From the NCBI GenBank assembly GCA_037447655.1, contig JBBHKE010001207.1:577421-641420 (forward strand): a stretch of DNA of 64,000 nt, given 5' to 3'. The DNA comes from Zygnema cylindricum. Lineage: Eukaryota > Streptophyta > Zygnematophyceae > Zygnematales > Zygnemataceae. Below the pieces are notes generated by a model, which was given only the letters and a program-made list of their open reading frames with translations, did not search any database and had not been told where the DNA came from. Below, in pieces: positions 44,435-57,441 of this stretch (position 1 is the first letter of the stretch; the number at the start of each line of letters is the position of its first letter). Made by a program: the position numbers and the translations under genes.

Positions 44435-47400
44435 ATGGGGCCCAAGAAGAAGCAGGATGCGAGTATATCGCTCATGGTTGCTCGCTACTTGAAATCACTC
44501 GGCTATGATCAAACTTACGCTAGTTTTTTGACAGAGAGCAAAAATGTGAGTTTTTTTTTTCACTCTCTTTCCCACACTCTCACTCTCCCTTTCTCCCTCC
44601 CTCCTCCCTCTTCCTTCCCCTCCCCCCCTCCCTCTCCCCCTCTCTTTAATTCGGTTCATACTACTTAAAATTTGGTAATGGAATGGTGGGAGTAACCTTT
44701 TTTTTAGGGGGAATTATCCACTATGTTTGTTCACTTCATTCACTGTACTAAAGCCGATATTACATTTTCTCATTGCAATTCAGGCCATAAGTGATGTGCA
44801 AGTGAAGCAGAGTGATGTCACAGACATCCAGGAGGTGTACTCGTTCTGGAAAGCATCAAATGAGAGGTATTCGTATGGAGATTTTAGGAAACCCCAACCA
44901 GAAGTAGTATGGATACGTGATTCTGGGCAAGTCTGAACTACACCGTGTATCCTTCTTAGCGTCAAGTTTTTTTTGCCACCTTAATCAATTTTTCTCCGTG
45001 CATACTTGCCGGAAGTTTTATTGACGGTTGTAATAGAAAGGTAAACCTTCTGATTGGCAGTCTTCAAACGGAAACCAAGAAAGTGTTTACCGAGAAAAGT
45101 TGAATAAAATGGCGAAAAAAACATTGAGGCCAATAACGACATACGGTATAGTAGTGTGGAAACTTGATGTGTCTTTCAGGCCATCCTCGTTAGCATTTTC
45201 AAATTGAATTGCCAGGAAATTACATTGCGATTCTGTAATCACGGAAGGTTTACGGTTTTTGGAGACTTGTCCCCCCTGTAGTTTATTGCATCTACTGTTG
45301 TAAGCTATACTAAAAAAATGTATCATCTCAATCTGTAAAAATGCATATGCTTTCTTAAATTCAAGACAGGAATGCATTCAAACTTGGATTAATTCTCAAA
45401 GGTAACATAGAAAAGGTTGCTGCTCAATTTAGGCCTATTTTCTGTAGTTTGTTATTCAATTTGGTTGTGCATTATACCATATTGTCTCTGTTTTCTTCTT
45501 CTAGATTTGGTTTAAAACTTTGAGCTTTGATGCTTTCATGTTGTGAACAAGGTTTACACCTTGAATATTGCTAATGCCTGAACTACTTAAAACTTAACAA
45601 TGTTGATTGTTGCAAGACTTGATTGGGGAATGCGCAGTTTCAAGATGTATTGCCTGTTGCTGTGTATCACATGATTTCGGATGTTTCATTTTTGTTATAT
45701 TTTTTTTGCTTTTTGGTAATTCTCAATGCTGCATGCGGTATATAATTGGAAAGGTTCTATGATGCCATTGCAATTGATGATAACTTGTTTGTGTGCGCCA
45801 CTTGGCCATATGATTGATTTGCATGATACCAATATTTTGTACAATCCATTTGCAACAAAATATATATTCCATATATATACATATATTATTTACATCTATA
45901 TATCTGGTACAATAAGGTAATAAGCAAGTCATGTGCAAAATTATTTTACTGCATTGTGTACCTTGAATGTCGAGCAACTTTCAAACTGATTTATGACCTG
46001 TGATATATTTTCTCAAGACACATTTTTGTTTTGATGGGTAATAATTTTGGAGGGAATGGCAGCTGGAAAGCATTATGGAAGGTTTCAATTCTTAAAATGG
46101 GCTGGGTACAAAAGAAAGGGCAGTTTGATGTTCATCGAGCAGTGAATTGCTGATTTAGGCCATGAAACCTCATGAAATGGGACATGACTGCTTGAATGAA
46201 AAGGGAGGTCTTTTACAGGCCTCTCCTTTCAGCTGTAGCTGAAGGCTTTTAGTAAGCTCGAATGTGAACCTCTCCTCTACTCCCTCTTCTCTTCCTTGTC
46301 CTCTCCTCTCCTCCTGTCCTCCTCTTTTCTTTTTTGTCTTTTGGGAATTGATTCCTGTATCAGGCCCTCGTTTTTAGAATGGCAAAGCTGAATTTCGGCC
46401 AATGCAGGAAGAATGTGGTTTAACCTGTTAATTTCTGTCAACGAAGGGTGAGTTGACTTGAATTGAGTTGCGTCATATGTCGTTTTAAAACAATTTCGGC
46501 TGAATTGGGATTTGCAGCAAGGGTAATGGAACAAAACGGAAAGCAGAAGTTACTGAAGAGCCTCCTGTTCAGCCTGTTAGAGCATCAAAGAGAAGCAAGG
46601 GAAAAGCTGGAGTTGTAGCGACAGAGTTAGCAAATGGGGATGAGGCAGCTGTCACGAATGAGAAGAGCAAGAGCAAAAAAAAGGGAAAAGAAACTCGTAA
46701 GAAGTCAGTAAATGAGGATGTGGTCGAGAAGCCCAAGGATGATCAGGATGAAGTGGAGAATGTGTCCCTAGAAGGACAGCCGGCGGCAATTAGTGTAGAG
46801 GCAGTTGAAGTTGTGAAGGGAAAGGGTGACAAGAAAAAGCCAAAAGGTAAAAAAGCAAAGGAGCTGGCGGCAGAGGGTGAGGATATTAAGTGTAAGAAAA
46901 AATCTGTGAATCAGGAACCTTTAGCACCAGCAGTAGACAATGCAGTGACTGAAACTGAAAAGCGTAAGGGGGGAAGAAAAGCAAAGGCACCAGCTAAAGT
47001 AAAACAGCCAGAAGCAGTCACGGTTCAGGATGGTGAAGGGGAAGAAGTGAAAGAGGAAGCAGAGCAAACAGATGCAGAGCCAGTAAAGCAAGAAACTGAA
47101 GAGGGAAAAGGGAAAAAAAAGCGTAGTAAGAAGATCGTTGCAGAAAAAACATTAACCGTGGAGGATGTCCCACCATCCAAATCTAGTGCTGAAAATACCA
47201 CTGCTGAAGAGGAAACTGTAGCACCATTTGTAGAGGTGAAGAAGAGCAAAGGAGCAAAGAAGGAAGTCAGTGTCGAGCCTTCAGAAGATGACATCGCTGT
47301 GAAGTCTCCAGAAAATACGATGGTGTCTCCTGCGAGCGGCGGAAAGTCTACAGAGGTAAAGGCTGTTCTTCGTGCCATTTTTTAATGTTGCTTGGCAATT

Positions 47401-50400
47401 TTATTATCTTGTTAGAGTAATCCTTTAATTCTCTTGGTCACATGCACATGTTAGATTTGCCATATACAGTACATGGCAGAATCCATCCATACATGGCACA
47501 TGTATCTAGATTTCACACAGTTATAATAGCTATCATCGTTGCTAAAGTTCTAATGCAGACAGCATTATATTGACATGGGTGCAAAATTAAACTAATTTCA
47601 AGTTAGTATATGCTTCTGCTGTTCCCAGTTGTATTTCAGCCGGAATAATAGGAGGTTAAATTCAGATTGCCTGTAAATGAAAGCTGGATAAGTTGATACA
47701 TGAACGAAGATGCTCAATAGAAATTTGCCATTTCCCTTTTGGTCATGGGTATCTCTCCACTACCGCTGCAACATACATTGAAATTTAAAGTTACAGAACA
47801 AGTATTCAGGTTTCATCTTGCAGTAACCTTTGAGAGATCCCCGGTGATGTATAGGAATCCATATCTGGCTGGCTTCTGTAGTGTCCACCCTGTTGAACCG
47901 AAAATAATTAAGGTGCGGTTGAATTCAATGCTCTCAATATTGTTCTATCTTATGATTTCAAAATCATTAAAAATGTAAAATTTGTCCATTTTTCAAGGTG
48001 CTTTCTGTGAAGTTTGAACTAGGCCTTTGGTTGCTCAAAGCCGAGGATCTGCCACTTAATCTCGGTAGAAACGTGAATAAAAATACATTTTTTTTCCAAT
48101 CATAACACTTAAGTTCAAATCTTTAAAACTCTACCAACAGAAAGCTCAAACTTTTGACCAACTAAAATCAATTTTTTAACCGTTTCGGATTGAACTGGGT
48201 GGACACTACAGTATTTATTTTCTAACTACCGGAAGATGCACCCTTTTCAAGTCCGAAGCGATTTAAAAATCTTTTTTCGAAATTGCCTGAATGACATTAT
48301 TTTGAAAGTTTGAACTCTTGTCAATGTATTTTCTCAAGTTCGGAATATTAGTGAAATTGAATGTATCTTTTCCAATTTCATGAAAGGGTAAAATTTAAGT
48401 TGGCTAATTGATTAGTAATAGATAGGTTATTTGAACTCAATGCAAACCACTTTACTTGGATATTACCAGTGTAACAACTTTTTTTTTACCAGTGCAAATA
48501 AATACTCCAAAAATCTTCCAATATATTGATTTGTACAATTACAGCTATTTTTGTTTTGACATTAAGTTTGGTTTGTTGTTTTATTATTTTTCCGTTTAAT
48601 ACATTATCATTTTACACTAGGCCTGGATTTGACATCATTGAAACGTTCGTGTTTTTCAATTTGCTATTTAACTAAAAGGTGCTTATATTACTATACTGAT
48701 GATGTATTTTACTTAACGATAACGAAGGACCTCAAAAACTTAACGTAGGCTCTTCAGTTACATATTTCATAATGCAAGTAGCTTTTAGAAACAGTAATGC
48801 CATGTGAAGAACAGGGAATATTTGCCATTTGAACCCAAAGTCATTGATTTTCCTAGGTTTTCAATTTTATGCAACAACAATATTAGACTTGTTAACCTTA
48901 ATTTTTTTCAGTTCACAGAGGTGGATGTTATGATAACATTGCAGATGTGTCACCAGATATTGTAGGAGATGATGCAACGACTTGGGAAAACATGATTATG
49001 TACTGGAAACTAATCTCGACCAGGGCTTGTCTATATGCTGGAATAACAATTGTAAAAAACATTGTCATGCAGATTTTTAGTTTAGTGTCACGGCATTCAA
49101 ACGGTATGCTTTGTTTAATCTGAATTTTTGTCTATTTTTTGCCTTAGAGAAGGATTTACTACTTGAAGATCCCTTATTAGAAGGTAAATTTTTTGTTTTT
49201 CTGTCGCTGAATCTAGGTTCATTGATTGTGTTCAGGATAGAAAAATAGACCTTAGCTGTTTAAAGTGGTGGATATTGTTTATGTTTCTTGTTTGAAGCCT
49301 GCGGATTACTGTCTTCTGCTTGACTGCAGGGTAAAGGCACTGCAGCTCGGGCCTTTCAGCGTGTGAGAGTCGAAGAGGTATGTCTTCTTGTCAAGTCTTT
49401 CACTGTCCTTGCCGTATGTTTTTTTGTTATCAAATATTCTTGGTTCATTGACACAAGTTATTTTGATATGCACTTGCAACACTATGTTTCTTTGTGCTCC
49501 ACTTTTCAGGAGCATATGGCCTTGATAGATGGCTTTGTTTGCAGATATTTTCTGTCCTTTCTTTGTCTTCTTGTAGAACAATAATTTACTGTTGAGTACT
49601 GCCCGTCACTTAATGGCATGAAGATGGTTGGTGCGTGTTCTTATTTGCAGGTGGCTTTTCTGGACGAGAGGCTTAAAGACAACTCTTATTGGGCTAAGGT
49701 AGGAGCCTTTTAAATGCTATACGCTGTGTATTGTTATTAATGTGTAGTGTTTATTTCGCCACTTAAATCAGCTTTTCTCCGTTCACACTCTTTGGATTAT
49801 TAATTCGACAATTGCTATGGAAAGGTGAGATTCTTACCTTCCCAATGCCGGTTTCCAAAAAGAAACGGGACACGTGTGCTCACAGAAAAGCTGTTTTTTG
49901 TGCAGGGGAAAACATGAACCCTAATGACAATCCACGGTGTGGTTTTTCATGCAATCTTGTTAAAGCCAGCCTTATGTTGGACAATCTTGCAAGTGAAAAC
50001 TTTTTGCAGTAGAAAAGGTCCCGGTATGGATTATAAGAATAATGTGCAAGGATTTTTTAATCTGTTTTTTAAAGAATCGTCTGCATGTTGGGGTGAGCAG
50101 AAAGGTGCTGAAACTGGATGGGGAGCCAAGGCCCAGGAGGTATTGGGACAAGTTCGTGGCAAGTGAGTATTGAGTAAAATCCTGGTATTAAGAATGGATT
50201 TGTGACGTCTTAGAACATTCATCTATCTGCTTTTCATAATCATCCATGCAGAAATGTCTGGATATTTAAGCTTCTACTGAGTGTAATTTTTGTTTGAAAA
50301 TGTAACATCTGTGTGTCTCGGTTGTGGAAGTTCTGACATCCATATGTAAGTTAGCAAGTCTGTGTCCAGAGGCTTGGAAGTAGCCACTTCAAGGAAACTA

Positions 50401-52318
50401 ATTGTTTAAGACGTCATGTTGTTTATGTTCATACCTGTTGGGGCTGTGATCTTCTAATTGTCTGGCATCTAATCGTAAACTTGCAGTATGAATGTTTACT
50501 AATGAACCTATGCGTCAAAAATTTCGCAATGTTTTTCAACTAATTTTCAAGGGTCCACAAAATTTCCGCACATTATGAACAGAAAGATACGATAAACCAG
50601 TTTTCATGTCAAACACCTACATGGTCGTTGAGCATTGGTTAGTTTGAGGGTTGGCTAAAATCCCATTTGATATTGCACATTCTATTCTGAGCGTGAAACG
50701 TGCATTTCTTAGCAATGAATATGCATGTGCATTGAACTAAAGTATTAAGCATAGAACATTGTCAGTACTAAATGTATCAACACAGTTCATGTAAATACTA
50801 AAAAGATGTGTACATGCAAATATCGCTCATCGTTATTAGAGTTAGCCAACCTAACTCCAGGTAGTTTTTTTTTTTAGTTGAAATGATAAAATAATGTTAA
50901 TAACCTTTTTAATTAAGTGGGCCTCAATAAGCCAGGTTGTAAAACACAATTTAGGTTAGTGTATTCTAATATAGTGTTAACTTTAATAGTTCAGTGACTC
51001 TAAAAGCGACGGGCGGTGTATTGGGCATCATCTACATAGAGAATAATTCAATGTCAAACATTGAAGGTTAAACACATGAAGGTATCTACCAGTGAATTTC
51101 AAGTCATATCCAGAAGGTTTTGACAAACTAAAATCAGTTTTGACGTAGTCTAATCTGGAGTCTACAAGCGAGAAACAGAGGGACTAAAGATCGTCGGTTT
51201 TCTTTGCTGTACACAAATATTCACAGTATAGGAATTAAAACTTAAACATCCTTATACTATTTTTCTTTTCCTTTTTTAGTACGTTGTACTCGAATAGATC
51301 ATGAAAAAAAAATCTGCTATTGACTGGTGAAGCTAAGAAAAGAAAATGTTAAAATGTGTCTCATTCTGGCTTTGACTCGCGAAAGTCTTAATGGCGTAAG
51401 GAACAGCTGTGCATGACAAGTCCGGTCTAAAGATACAGATATGTCTATTCTGAAGGGTCAAATTGGGCTGACGGATGGGCACGACCAGTTAGCTGTTTTA
51501 GCAGCAGAAACCAATCATTATTCTAAGTTACTGTCTTTAAGAAAACCAAAAAACTTTTAGTCTATGGATGAAACGTATTCTGTAGGCGTCTGTTTTCTAT
51601 CATCTAACATTAATGAGCATCTTACATTTGATTTACTGTGACATTTGAAATTATAGACATGAGAACATTCATAAAGTAGATTCTTCTGTTGTAAACGTTA
51701 TTGAGCCTGACACCACATATCACTTATGTAGACGGTCACATCAATGTGAGAAGCCAACCCGAGAATGATAACATGGCTGAGACAATCATAGTCATAATAC
51801 TATTAAAGCGAATAAGGATGTTGGAATAAGTCTTAGAGCTATTCTGTTACCATTTGTGATTTCCACGTTATTGTTCTTTTTCAGTTGTATTACTTTGGAT
51901 GATGTTACTTTATGTTGATAGCTTTCTTTCTTTTATTATTTCGTGCTTGCCCTTAATCATTTTTTTTCCACATTCCAGAAACTAATTTCTTGTATCCATA
52001 GTAGATGTTAAATCTTCCAGACAAATCACCCTTTTGTTATTGTATGGGTGACTTTAAACTTTCATGGTGTGAAGAAAAATATTGAGATGTCAACATGTGT
52101 AGGCATTGCTTATATCGAAAGATCTGGAAGAAACGAAACAAAAAATTAATCCAGATCTGGAAAAAACTAATGCAAAATTTAATTTGGGGATCTGATGTGT
52201 GGCACGCAGGGGTTTCCGTCATGAAAAGACGAAGAAAAAACGCGGCAGTTATAAGGGAGGTCCAATCGACATGGAAAGCCATTCAATTAAGTTTCAAAAC
52301 TCCGATGATGAGGAATAA
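44435..52318 (+). CDS. NOLC1/SRP40-like nucleolar phosphoprotein with N-terminal LisH motif
   Basis: Seven exons in consistent phase: 44435-44545, 44784-44866, 46518-47355, 49330-49377, 49651-49698, 50101-50162, 52210-52318; 432 aa. Residues about 10-37 (SISLMVARYLKSLGYDQTYA..) form a LisH dimerisation motif. Exon 3 encodes a Lys/Glu-rich, Ser-containing disordered middle (KRKAEV, KKKGKETRKK). Exons 4-7 encode the SRP40 C-terminal domain: RAFQRVRVEEVAFLDERLKD, DNSYWAK, GWGAKAQEVLGQVRGK and FRHEKTKKKRGSYKGG. Family members (yeast Srp40, NOLC1) are nucleolar chaperones for snoRNPs and link to rRNA transcription and processing; that role is inferred. The acidic/basic repeats are shorter than in animal NOLC1. 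All donors are GT and acceptors AG. The last acceptor (CACGCAG) has a weak pyrimidine tract but is required by the conserved C-terminus. Introns reach 2 kb and hold repeat fragments. Confidence 0.9.
44867..46517 (+). other. Intron 2 of the SRP40-like gene with TIR-repeat fragment
   Basis: GT..AG intron of 1651 bp. 44935-45075 matches the small TIR repeat family (CTACACCGTGTATC start, TTTCTCCGTGCATAC middle, GAAAGGTAAACCTTC). No coding region; short frames here are chance. Confidence 0.7.
47356..49329 (+). other. Intron 3 of the SRP40-like gene
   Basis: GT..AG intron of 1974 bp, AT-rich. No conserved exon found. A small GT/AG-bounded segment near 49148-49183 would introduce a stop in the required phase, so it is not taken as an exon. 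Confidence 0.7.
50163..52209 (+). other. Intron 6 of the SRP40-like gene
   Basis: GTGAGT donor, CACGCAG acceptor, 2047 bp, separating VRGK from FRHEK, the most conserved part of the family. No recognisable repeat or gene inside. Confidence 0.7.
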
Positions 52319-54286
52319 AGTTCCGTTCTCGCCTACGGTTTTGGCTCCCAGAACGTGTTTTTTTTGCAAATGGAGACACCTCTATCTATTTTTCACGAAT
52401 GTTTCTTCTGATTGCACGTCCTTCTACTGCTAATGATTTGCCTTTTGTTTTTTTGACTAACAAGGGATTTTTTCTACAAAAAGGTTGATGTGAAAATCAG
52501 GTTTTTTTTTTTTTAAAGAAAGGTAGAAGTCGGAGGATGAAGGAATTGATGATATGCAAATTGCACAATTTGTACAACGGAGGGATCAATTTATGTTAAT
52601 CAAGCTCCATAATATGATTATTATATTATCGTGAGATTTGTTTACAGGCGTACGATGCAACCAGTACAGATGTGATGATTCGGTGGAAACTAAATAATTT
52701 GTTTAAAATCTCGTCTGTGTAATGTAACATGGATTGTACATAAAAATACGTAATGGATGATGGTGGTGAACATGAGGTCAGGTGAGGTTATTTGATGAGG
52801 TATCTTGCCCCAGCGACCTTCTTACTTTCACACATGTTGTCTATTTCATCTCTGTAAGCCTTTTGAGATTGCTGCTTTCCCCTTCTGTACACAGATGGTT
52901 TTACTATGGCAATTTTTGCAATAAAGACTTTGTTTGCTTTGAAGTCCACCATGTTTGCAAGTGTGGTTGAACATCATCTCAAATTCAGGTTACTCTAAAA
53001 AAAGAGGCAGCAATACTAAAACTGAAAAACTACATGCGGAGGCAAGAAAAAAAAAATAGTAATAGGGAACAAACCAAAAAATGCAGACGAATTGCCAATA
53101 CCATAGAACAAACACAGATTAAATTTAAACCTAACATATCTCGAACATATGCAAATAATGTAAACCTAACATATGCAAATAACAAATTCGAGAAAAAACT
53201 CCAGCCCAAAATTAAAATAAAACTCTCTTGTGCTTACTTGGCTCGAGTACTTTAGTGACCGACGATTCTGCTCTTCAAACAGATGTATATGACCTCCCTA
53301 AACTTCTCAACTCTCAAGTCGATTTTGCTCCTTTGACGAGGTGTTTCACCCACCGCCCCTCCTCTCCTTCCTCTCCTATCCACATGTCCCCCTCCCACCC
53401 TTACGTTTGTCTCAACTCATCTCTTTCCGCCTTCAACTTCAATGATTGCCTCATGGACATCCTCCACACTATATCAGGCCATGGAGCTTTTGACAAATCA
53501 TTAAACGTTCAAGTCTCCATATGAGTGGTACATGACTCTAAATTGTGTGAGTTTAGTATCACAACTATACTCTACAAATCCAATACTACTCACATGCCTA
53601 CGATAATCCAGTTATGCATATAATTTTAATGCAGATAATTACTACATCATTGCATGCTGAGAAAAAGAGTAAAGAAAATATCGATGTCAATATATGGACT
53701 GGCATCCATAAAAAATATGGTGCATGCAAGTATTGTTTCTTTTTCGGTTCTTTCCTTTGTTTAATTAAGTATAATATGAAAGATTTTAAAGACAAGTACG
53801 AAATCCATATCTGCTGACCCACTAATTAAAGCTAGTACTTGACATGCCTCCATGACAACCATACCAGTGATGACAACTCAATGGGTAATGGTATAGCAAA
53901 GCATTTGACTTCATTTTGACGCCTCTTCTCTTTTCCAAGAGAAAGGATGCAAATAGGTTGAACAGGTTGTAAGCATAAAATCTGATTTATGAAGTATATC
54001 CGCAACATATTTTCTTACCGGAAAATGAGACGCTCGACCAGTTTCCAGCATTCATAAACCAGCATTTCGTAGGTTTTCTTTAAAATGCAAATTCAGTTTA
54101 ACAAATGCCACAGGAACTAATTTTTTCGCAAGAATTTCCCCAGAGCACAAAATTGCCCAGCTATATTTTATTTTCTAAAGAAAATGGTGGAATTCTACTT
54201 ATAACTGTACTCAATGTCTCCTCGTTCCTTGCCAACTCTCCCGTGTTTTCTACTATGGCCTTAAAACTTACGCTTTGTCTGTTTCT
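52319..54286. other. Space between the two convergent host genes
   Basis: It contains both 3' UTRs. AATAAA-like signals occur (for example AATAAAG at 52315 and 52920). The frame 53228-53524 (98 codons) has no recognised motif and is not called. Otherwise AT-rich. Confidence 0.5.
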
Positions 54287-56001
54287 TTATGCAGACTTCT
54301 TAAGAGATCGGGCGAGCAACCAATACAAAAGTTGATCGATAGTAGACAGGAAAACAATCATGATTGCCACCACTGCGGCAGTTATAGTTGCAACAGTTAA
54401 CTGCAACACAAATTAGAACATGTCAAAGAACGGCAAACAGACACAGAACATGCACACTAACACACTGAATAAAATCTTAATCGAAGAAGAGTTCGAATAA
54501 ATCTCGAAAACTGTCAACAGAACGAAGAAAAATATCACTGATTCAGCACAGATAAAGTTCTAGCATAATACACTGCGAATAGCTATTAGGGTTGATAACA
54601 CTAATTTGGTGCCGATTTTTTTGCCCTCCAACACCAAATTAAGTGTTAATAACAGTAACCGTCTTTTGCTTAACAAATTATTTAAAAACGGTTACAAATT
54701 AGCCACATTATTTGAAGCTGAATCAGAGTTAATAAGACTAATATAAACGCCACACTATTAACCTCTTTACACTAATAGCAATTTCCTCAATCATAATGAC
54801 TTGCAAAAGTGAAGAGTAAACATCAAAAGAATCAACCCGAGTACTAACCAGATTTTGCCAGTTTGGCCATTTTATTGATCCGATTTCACGAGGCATCCGT
54901 TGCATGAAGGCCAAAAAATCCAATAAAGACCTGAATGCACAAAAAAGAGACAGCAGATTGGATTTCAAATCATGCGGTTGAAAATAAACTATCAATTTAA
55001 CTGCCCCATTTCTATTCTTTCTGAAAGTTCGGAAAAGACAAAACAAAAAACAAAAAAAAAAACAACTGAAACTTGACTTTCCCCGGAAAAATTGGCAAAT
55101 CGTTAGGACACATAAGAAGATGTTTTCGTGAGAGGTCAATTATGGTCAAAAATCTAAATTAGGAACAAGATTATAAATCAACAAAAGAATCGGCGACGAC
55201 ATGTGTTGAACCATTCCAATGTAATAATGTAAGTGATGATTACTGCCTTCGTCACACTCTTTAAGCATCCTCGTCGACTTTTCAAAGAGAATGTACATTG
55301 ACAACGAGAAACAAAATCTAAAGATAACCCAAAAGCCCCGATTGTAGGTCTCAAGCTGATCATAATTCTACAACCTAATCATGATGTCCGTACAACACCC
55401 GTCCAAACCCATGGCTCTAACCCTAACCCCAACCCTAACCCTAACCCCAACCCTAACCCTAACCCTTACCGTAACGTCCACATGGAGAGGGAAACCATTT
55501 CTATCTGTAATGACCGCTTCCTTCCATCCCTCGTCCCTTCCAGTCTTCTCCCTCACTTACACGGAATCAGGACCCTCACTTTTCAAAATAATTTTCTTCC
55601 GGTTGCTTCATCCCGCCATCAAAGGAAGAAGCTTTGGCACTTTCCATCCATTTTCTCCCGCCACTCCTTCCAATCCGTATCCTTCCACTCTGTAACTTTC
55701 CAATCTGTACGGAATGCACACCTCCAAGACGATTCAAAGGCTGTTCTTCCCTCGGCCCCCATTTCCTGAATGTGCAGGAAGAAGGTTTTAACTTTGAGAA
55801 TGATAACTGCAACAGTTTCTTTGGTTGTGAAGGTTTCTGAGACTGTACTTGAAACTGGAAATGCAACTGAGACTGTGACTGTGACCGTGATTGTGACTGT
55901 GACTGTGAACAGGGTAGTGAGCAGAACTCAGGTAGTCGTGACGTTTCTTGCAAAATGGACCTGGGACTACGTGTAGAAAGCAGCTGGTGAATGGCGGCCA
56001 T
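54287..56001 (-). CDS. SecE-like preprotein translocase subunit (probably plastid)
   Basis: Three minus-strand exons in phase: 56001-55580, 54930-54849, 54400-54287; 205 aa. Exon 1 ends GAAAA|GTGAGG and exon 2 GCAAAATCTG|GTTAGT; acceptors CATTCAG and GTTGCAG. Residues 142-205 give the SecE core: an amphipathic stretch (FLAFMQRMPREIGSI), the signature Trp-Pro (W162-P163) and one membrane segment with a conserved Asp (AAVVAIMIVFLSTIDQLL). E. coli SecE has the same order (E..I.WP....L.T, then D in the TM). SecE stabilises SecY in the translocon. The 140-residue N-terminus is Ser/Gln/Arg-rich with an SQ tract (about residues 32-45), consistent with a plastid transit region, by inference. The ATG at 56001 (GCCATGGCC) is preferred; an in-frame upstream ATG at 56127 would add 42 residues. 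Confidence 0.8.
54931..55579 (-). other. Intron 1 of the SecE-like gene, carrying a telomere-like tract
   Basis: GTGAGG..CATTCAG, 649 bp. Within it, 55417-55470 is built of CCCTAA and CCCCAA hexamers. Confidence 0.75.
55417..55470. repeat. Interstitial telomere-like repeat (CCCTAA/CCCCAA)
   Basis: About eight hexamers in the order CCCTAA, CCCCAA, CCCTAA, CCCTAA, CCCCAA, CCCTAA, CCCTAA, CCCTTA. The unit is 6 nt, not the 7-nt TTTAGGG unit of most land plants. Confidence 0.95.
55860..55915. repeat. GACTGT/GTGACC hexamer repeat encoding the SQ tract
   Basis: Imperfect ACTGTGACTGTGACC repeat inside SecE-like exon 1; on the coding strand it gives alternating Ser-Gln and Ser-Arg. Confidence 0.85.
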
Positions 56002-57441
56002 GGCTATCAGTTTTGTTGCAACTTTTAGGGTTTCTAGATAGTCTTTCGCTGGTGTCTCACTCTCACGTGAGGATTGACATACGGTGATTTCGGAAAGTTT
56101 CGCGGAAGCAGCCCGGTTTCTTGCCACAGCAGGATTCCATGCAGCCTACATCACGAGGATTGCAGTTTTTCTTTCTTGTCACCCAGACAGCTAAGTTCGG
56201 AATCGGTTCGGTTTGTTCCGAACCAGCTTAGGTTTATTTCGGTTTGGCTCGGTTTGGTTCGTTTTCGGCTCCATTTAATGCGAACCAAAATGTCTCTGAA
56301 ATCTGAGTACAGTACGAAAAACAATGCCGACAAAGTCTTGTGCCGTACTGGCCGTATACTGTAGTAGTACATGCGGTGCTATTTTGAAGCGACTTTTTAC
56401 AACAGACGCTTCAACCACGCGCCATTTGTGTTTGGCTATGCGAGTGACAGCGTGGATATTTGCGAGAATATAGTCAAAGTCATGACGGCTTGCGAAATGA
56501 TTATAATCTATAAGAAGTACAGTACAGTCTAGGTATTGTACCTGATCGAATATTCGTTCAAAGTCCTTCCAACGAAACTATTTAGGGAGACTGCCGGTCA
56601 CGGGTCGGGGAAGCCTACGATCAAACCACCCCCGCAGAATCGCCGACAAAGTACGTGCGCAGTTTTGCCTTGTCAATATCTCAATCCCTTAACTGATCAT
56701 CGTGGTTTGCATTATCTAGCTTCCGTACGTCTCAAATGCGGTAGAATCACCTGTGCAGAGGACCCCATTTGCCGTACTGATAGACCAGCCGAAGGATCCT
56801 GGCTGAAGGATATTTTTTGATTCTGAAGCAGAAAGATTGCACGATAAGGGCGGCCCAGGTGACGGGATACTCACGGCGCGTCTGTCACGTTGGGAATGTT
56901 ACCAATGGGCATGACTGAACACGTTTGGTTGAAGGGAGTTGCTGCGTGGACACCCTAAAATTAATCATGGACACTTAAAATATCTGTACAAAAATGTACA
57001 CTTTCAGGACCATGGGAGGTGTCCACTCCCCCAGACGCCGCCAATTCTCGGAAGTACAATGTTATGTTACGGGTAGGGCTGACTACGTGGCACGCATATA
57101 TATTTTATACCGATGTCGTACTTTATTTACGTACGTATTTCTCATTGCTGGCTTCTGCAACTCTACAGTACTGCCTGCTGTCGTAAGTGACCTTTGATTG
57201 GTAGTCATTGCCGTACAGCAGATGCTACCCTGACAAATCAGAAAGACGCCTCAGCACCGAATAGTTGGCTCGGCTCTCCTGTCGACGGTCCTCCCACGCT
57301 GTAAATATCGGCGAGATACCACGTGGCAAATCCTATTAAAAGTTTTATAATTGGCGACATCTATTCGCGCGTTGTCGGAGAGGGTGTTAGGGCGTTATTC
57401 CGTCACGAACATATTGAAATCTATTTCGCTGTAGGGACTTA
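56002..57441. other. Upstream region of the SecE-like gene, no other gene seen
   Basis: 56170-56280 holds a degenerate TTCGGTTTGG repeat tract. No TATA box can be assigned. Reading frames are short and without motifs. Confidence 0.5.

Noticed and set aside
49924-50166. An exon 6 of the SRP40-like gene starting before 50101
   Set aside because: The AG at 50098-50100 gives the conserved join DNSYWAK-KGAETGWGAKAQ; the upstream frame is not conserved and would add an unrelated segment.
52095-52433. The 112-codon frame overlapping the last SRP40-like exon
   Set aside because: It is a shadow in another frame; the conserved FRHEKTKKKRGSYKGG is read from 52210 in the spliced frame.
53228-53524. A gene between the two host genes
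   Set aside because: 98 codons without a motif or splice partners, in what should be 3' UTR or spacer.
54738-55139. A single 133-codon gene on the minus strand
   Set aside because: Only 54849-54930 of this frame is conserved; it is exon 2 of the SecE-like gene, and the rest is intron.
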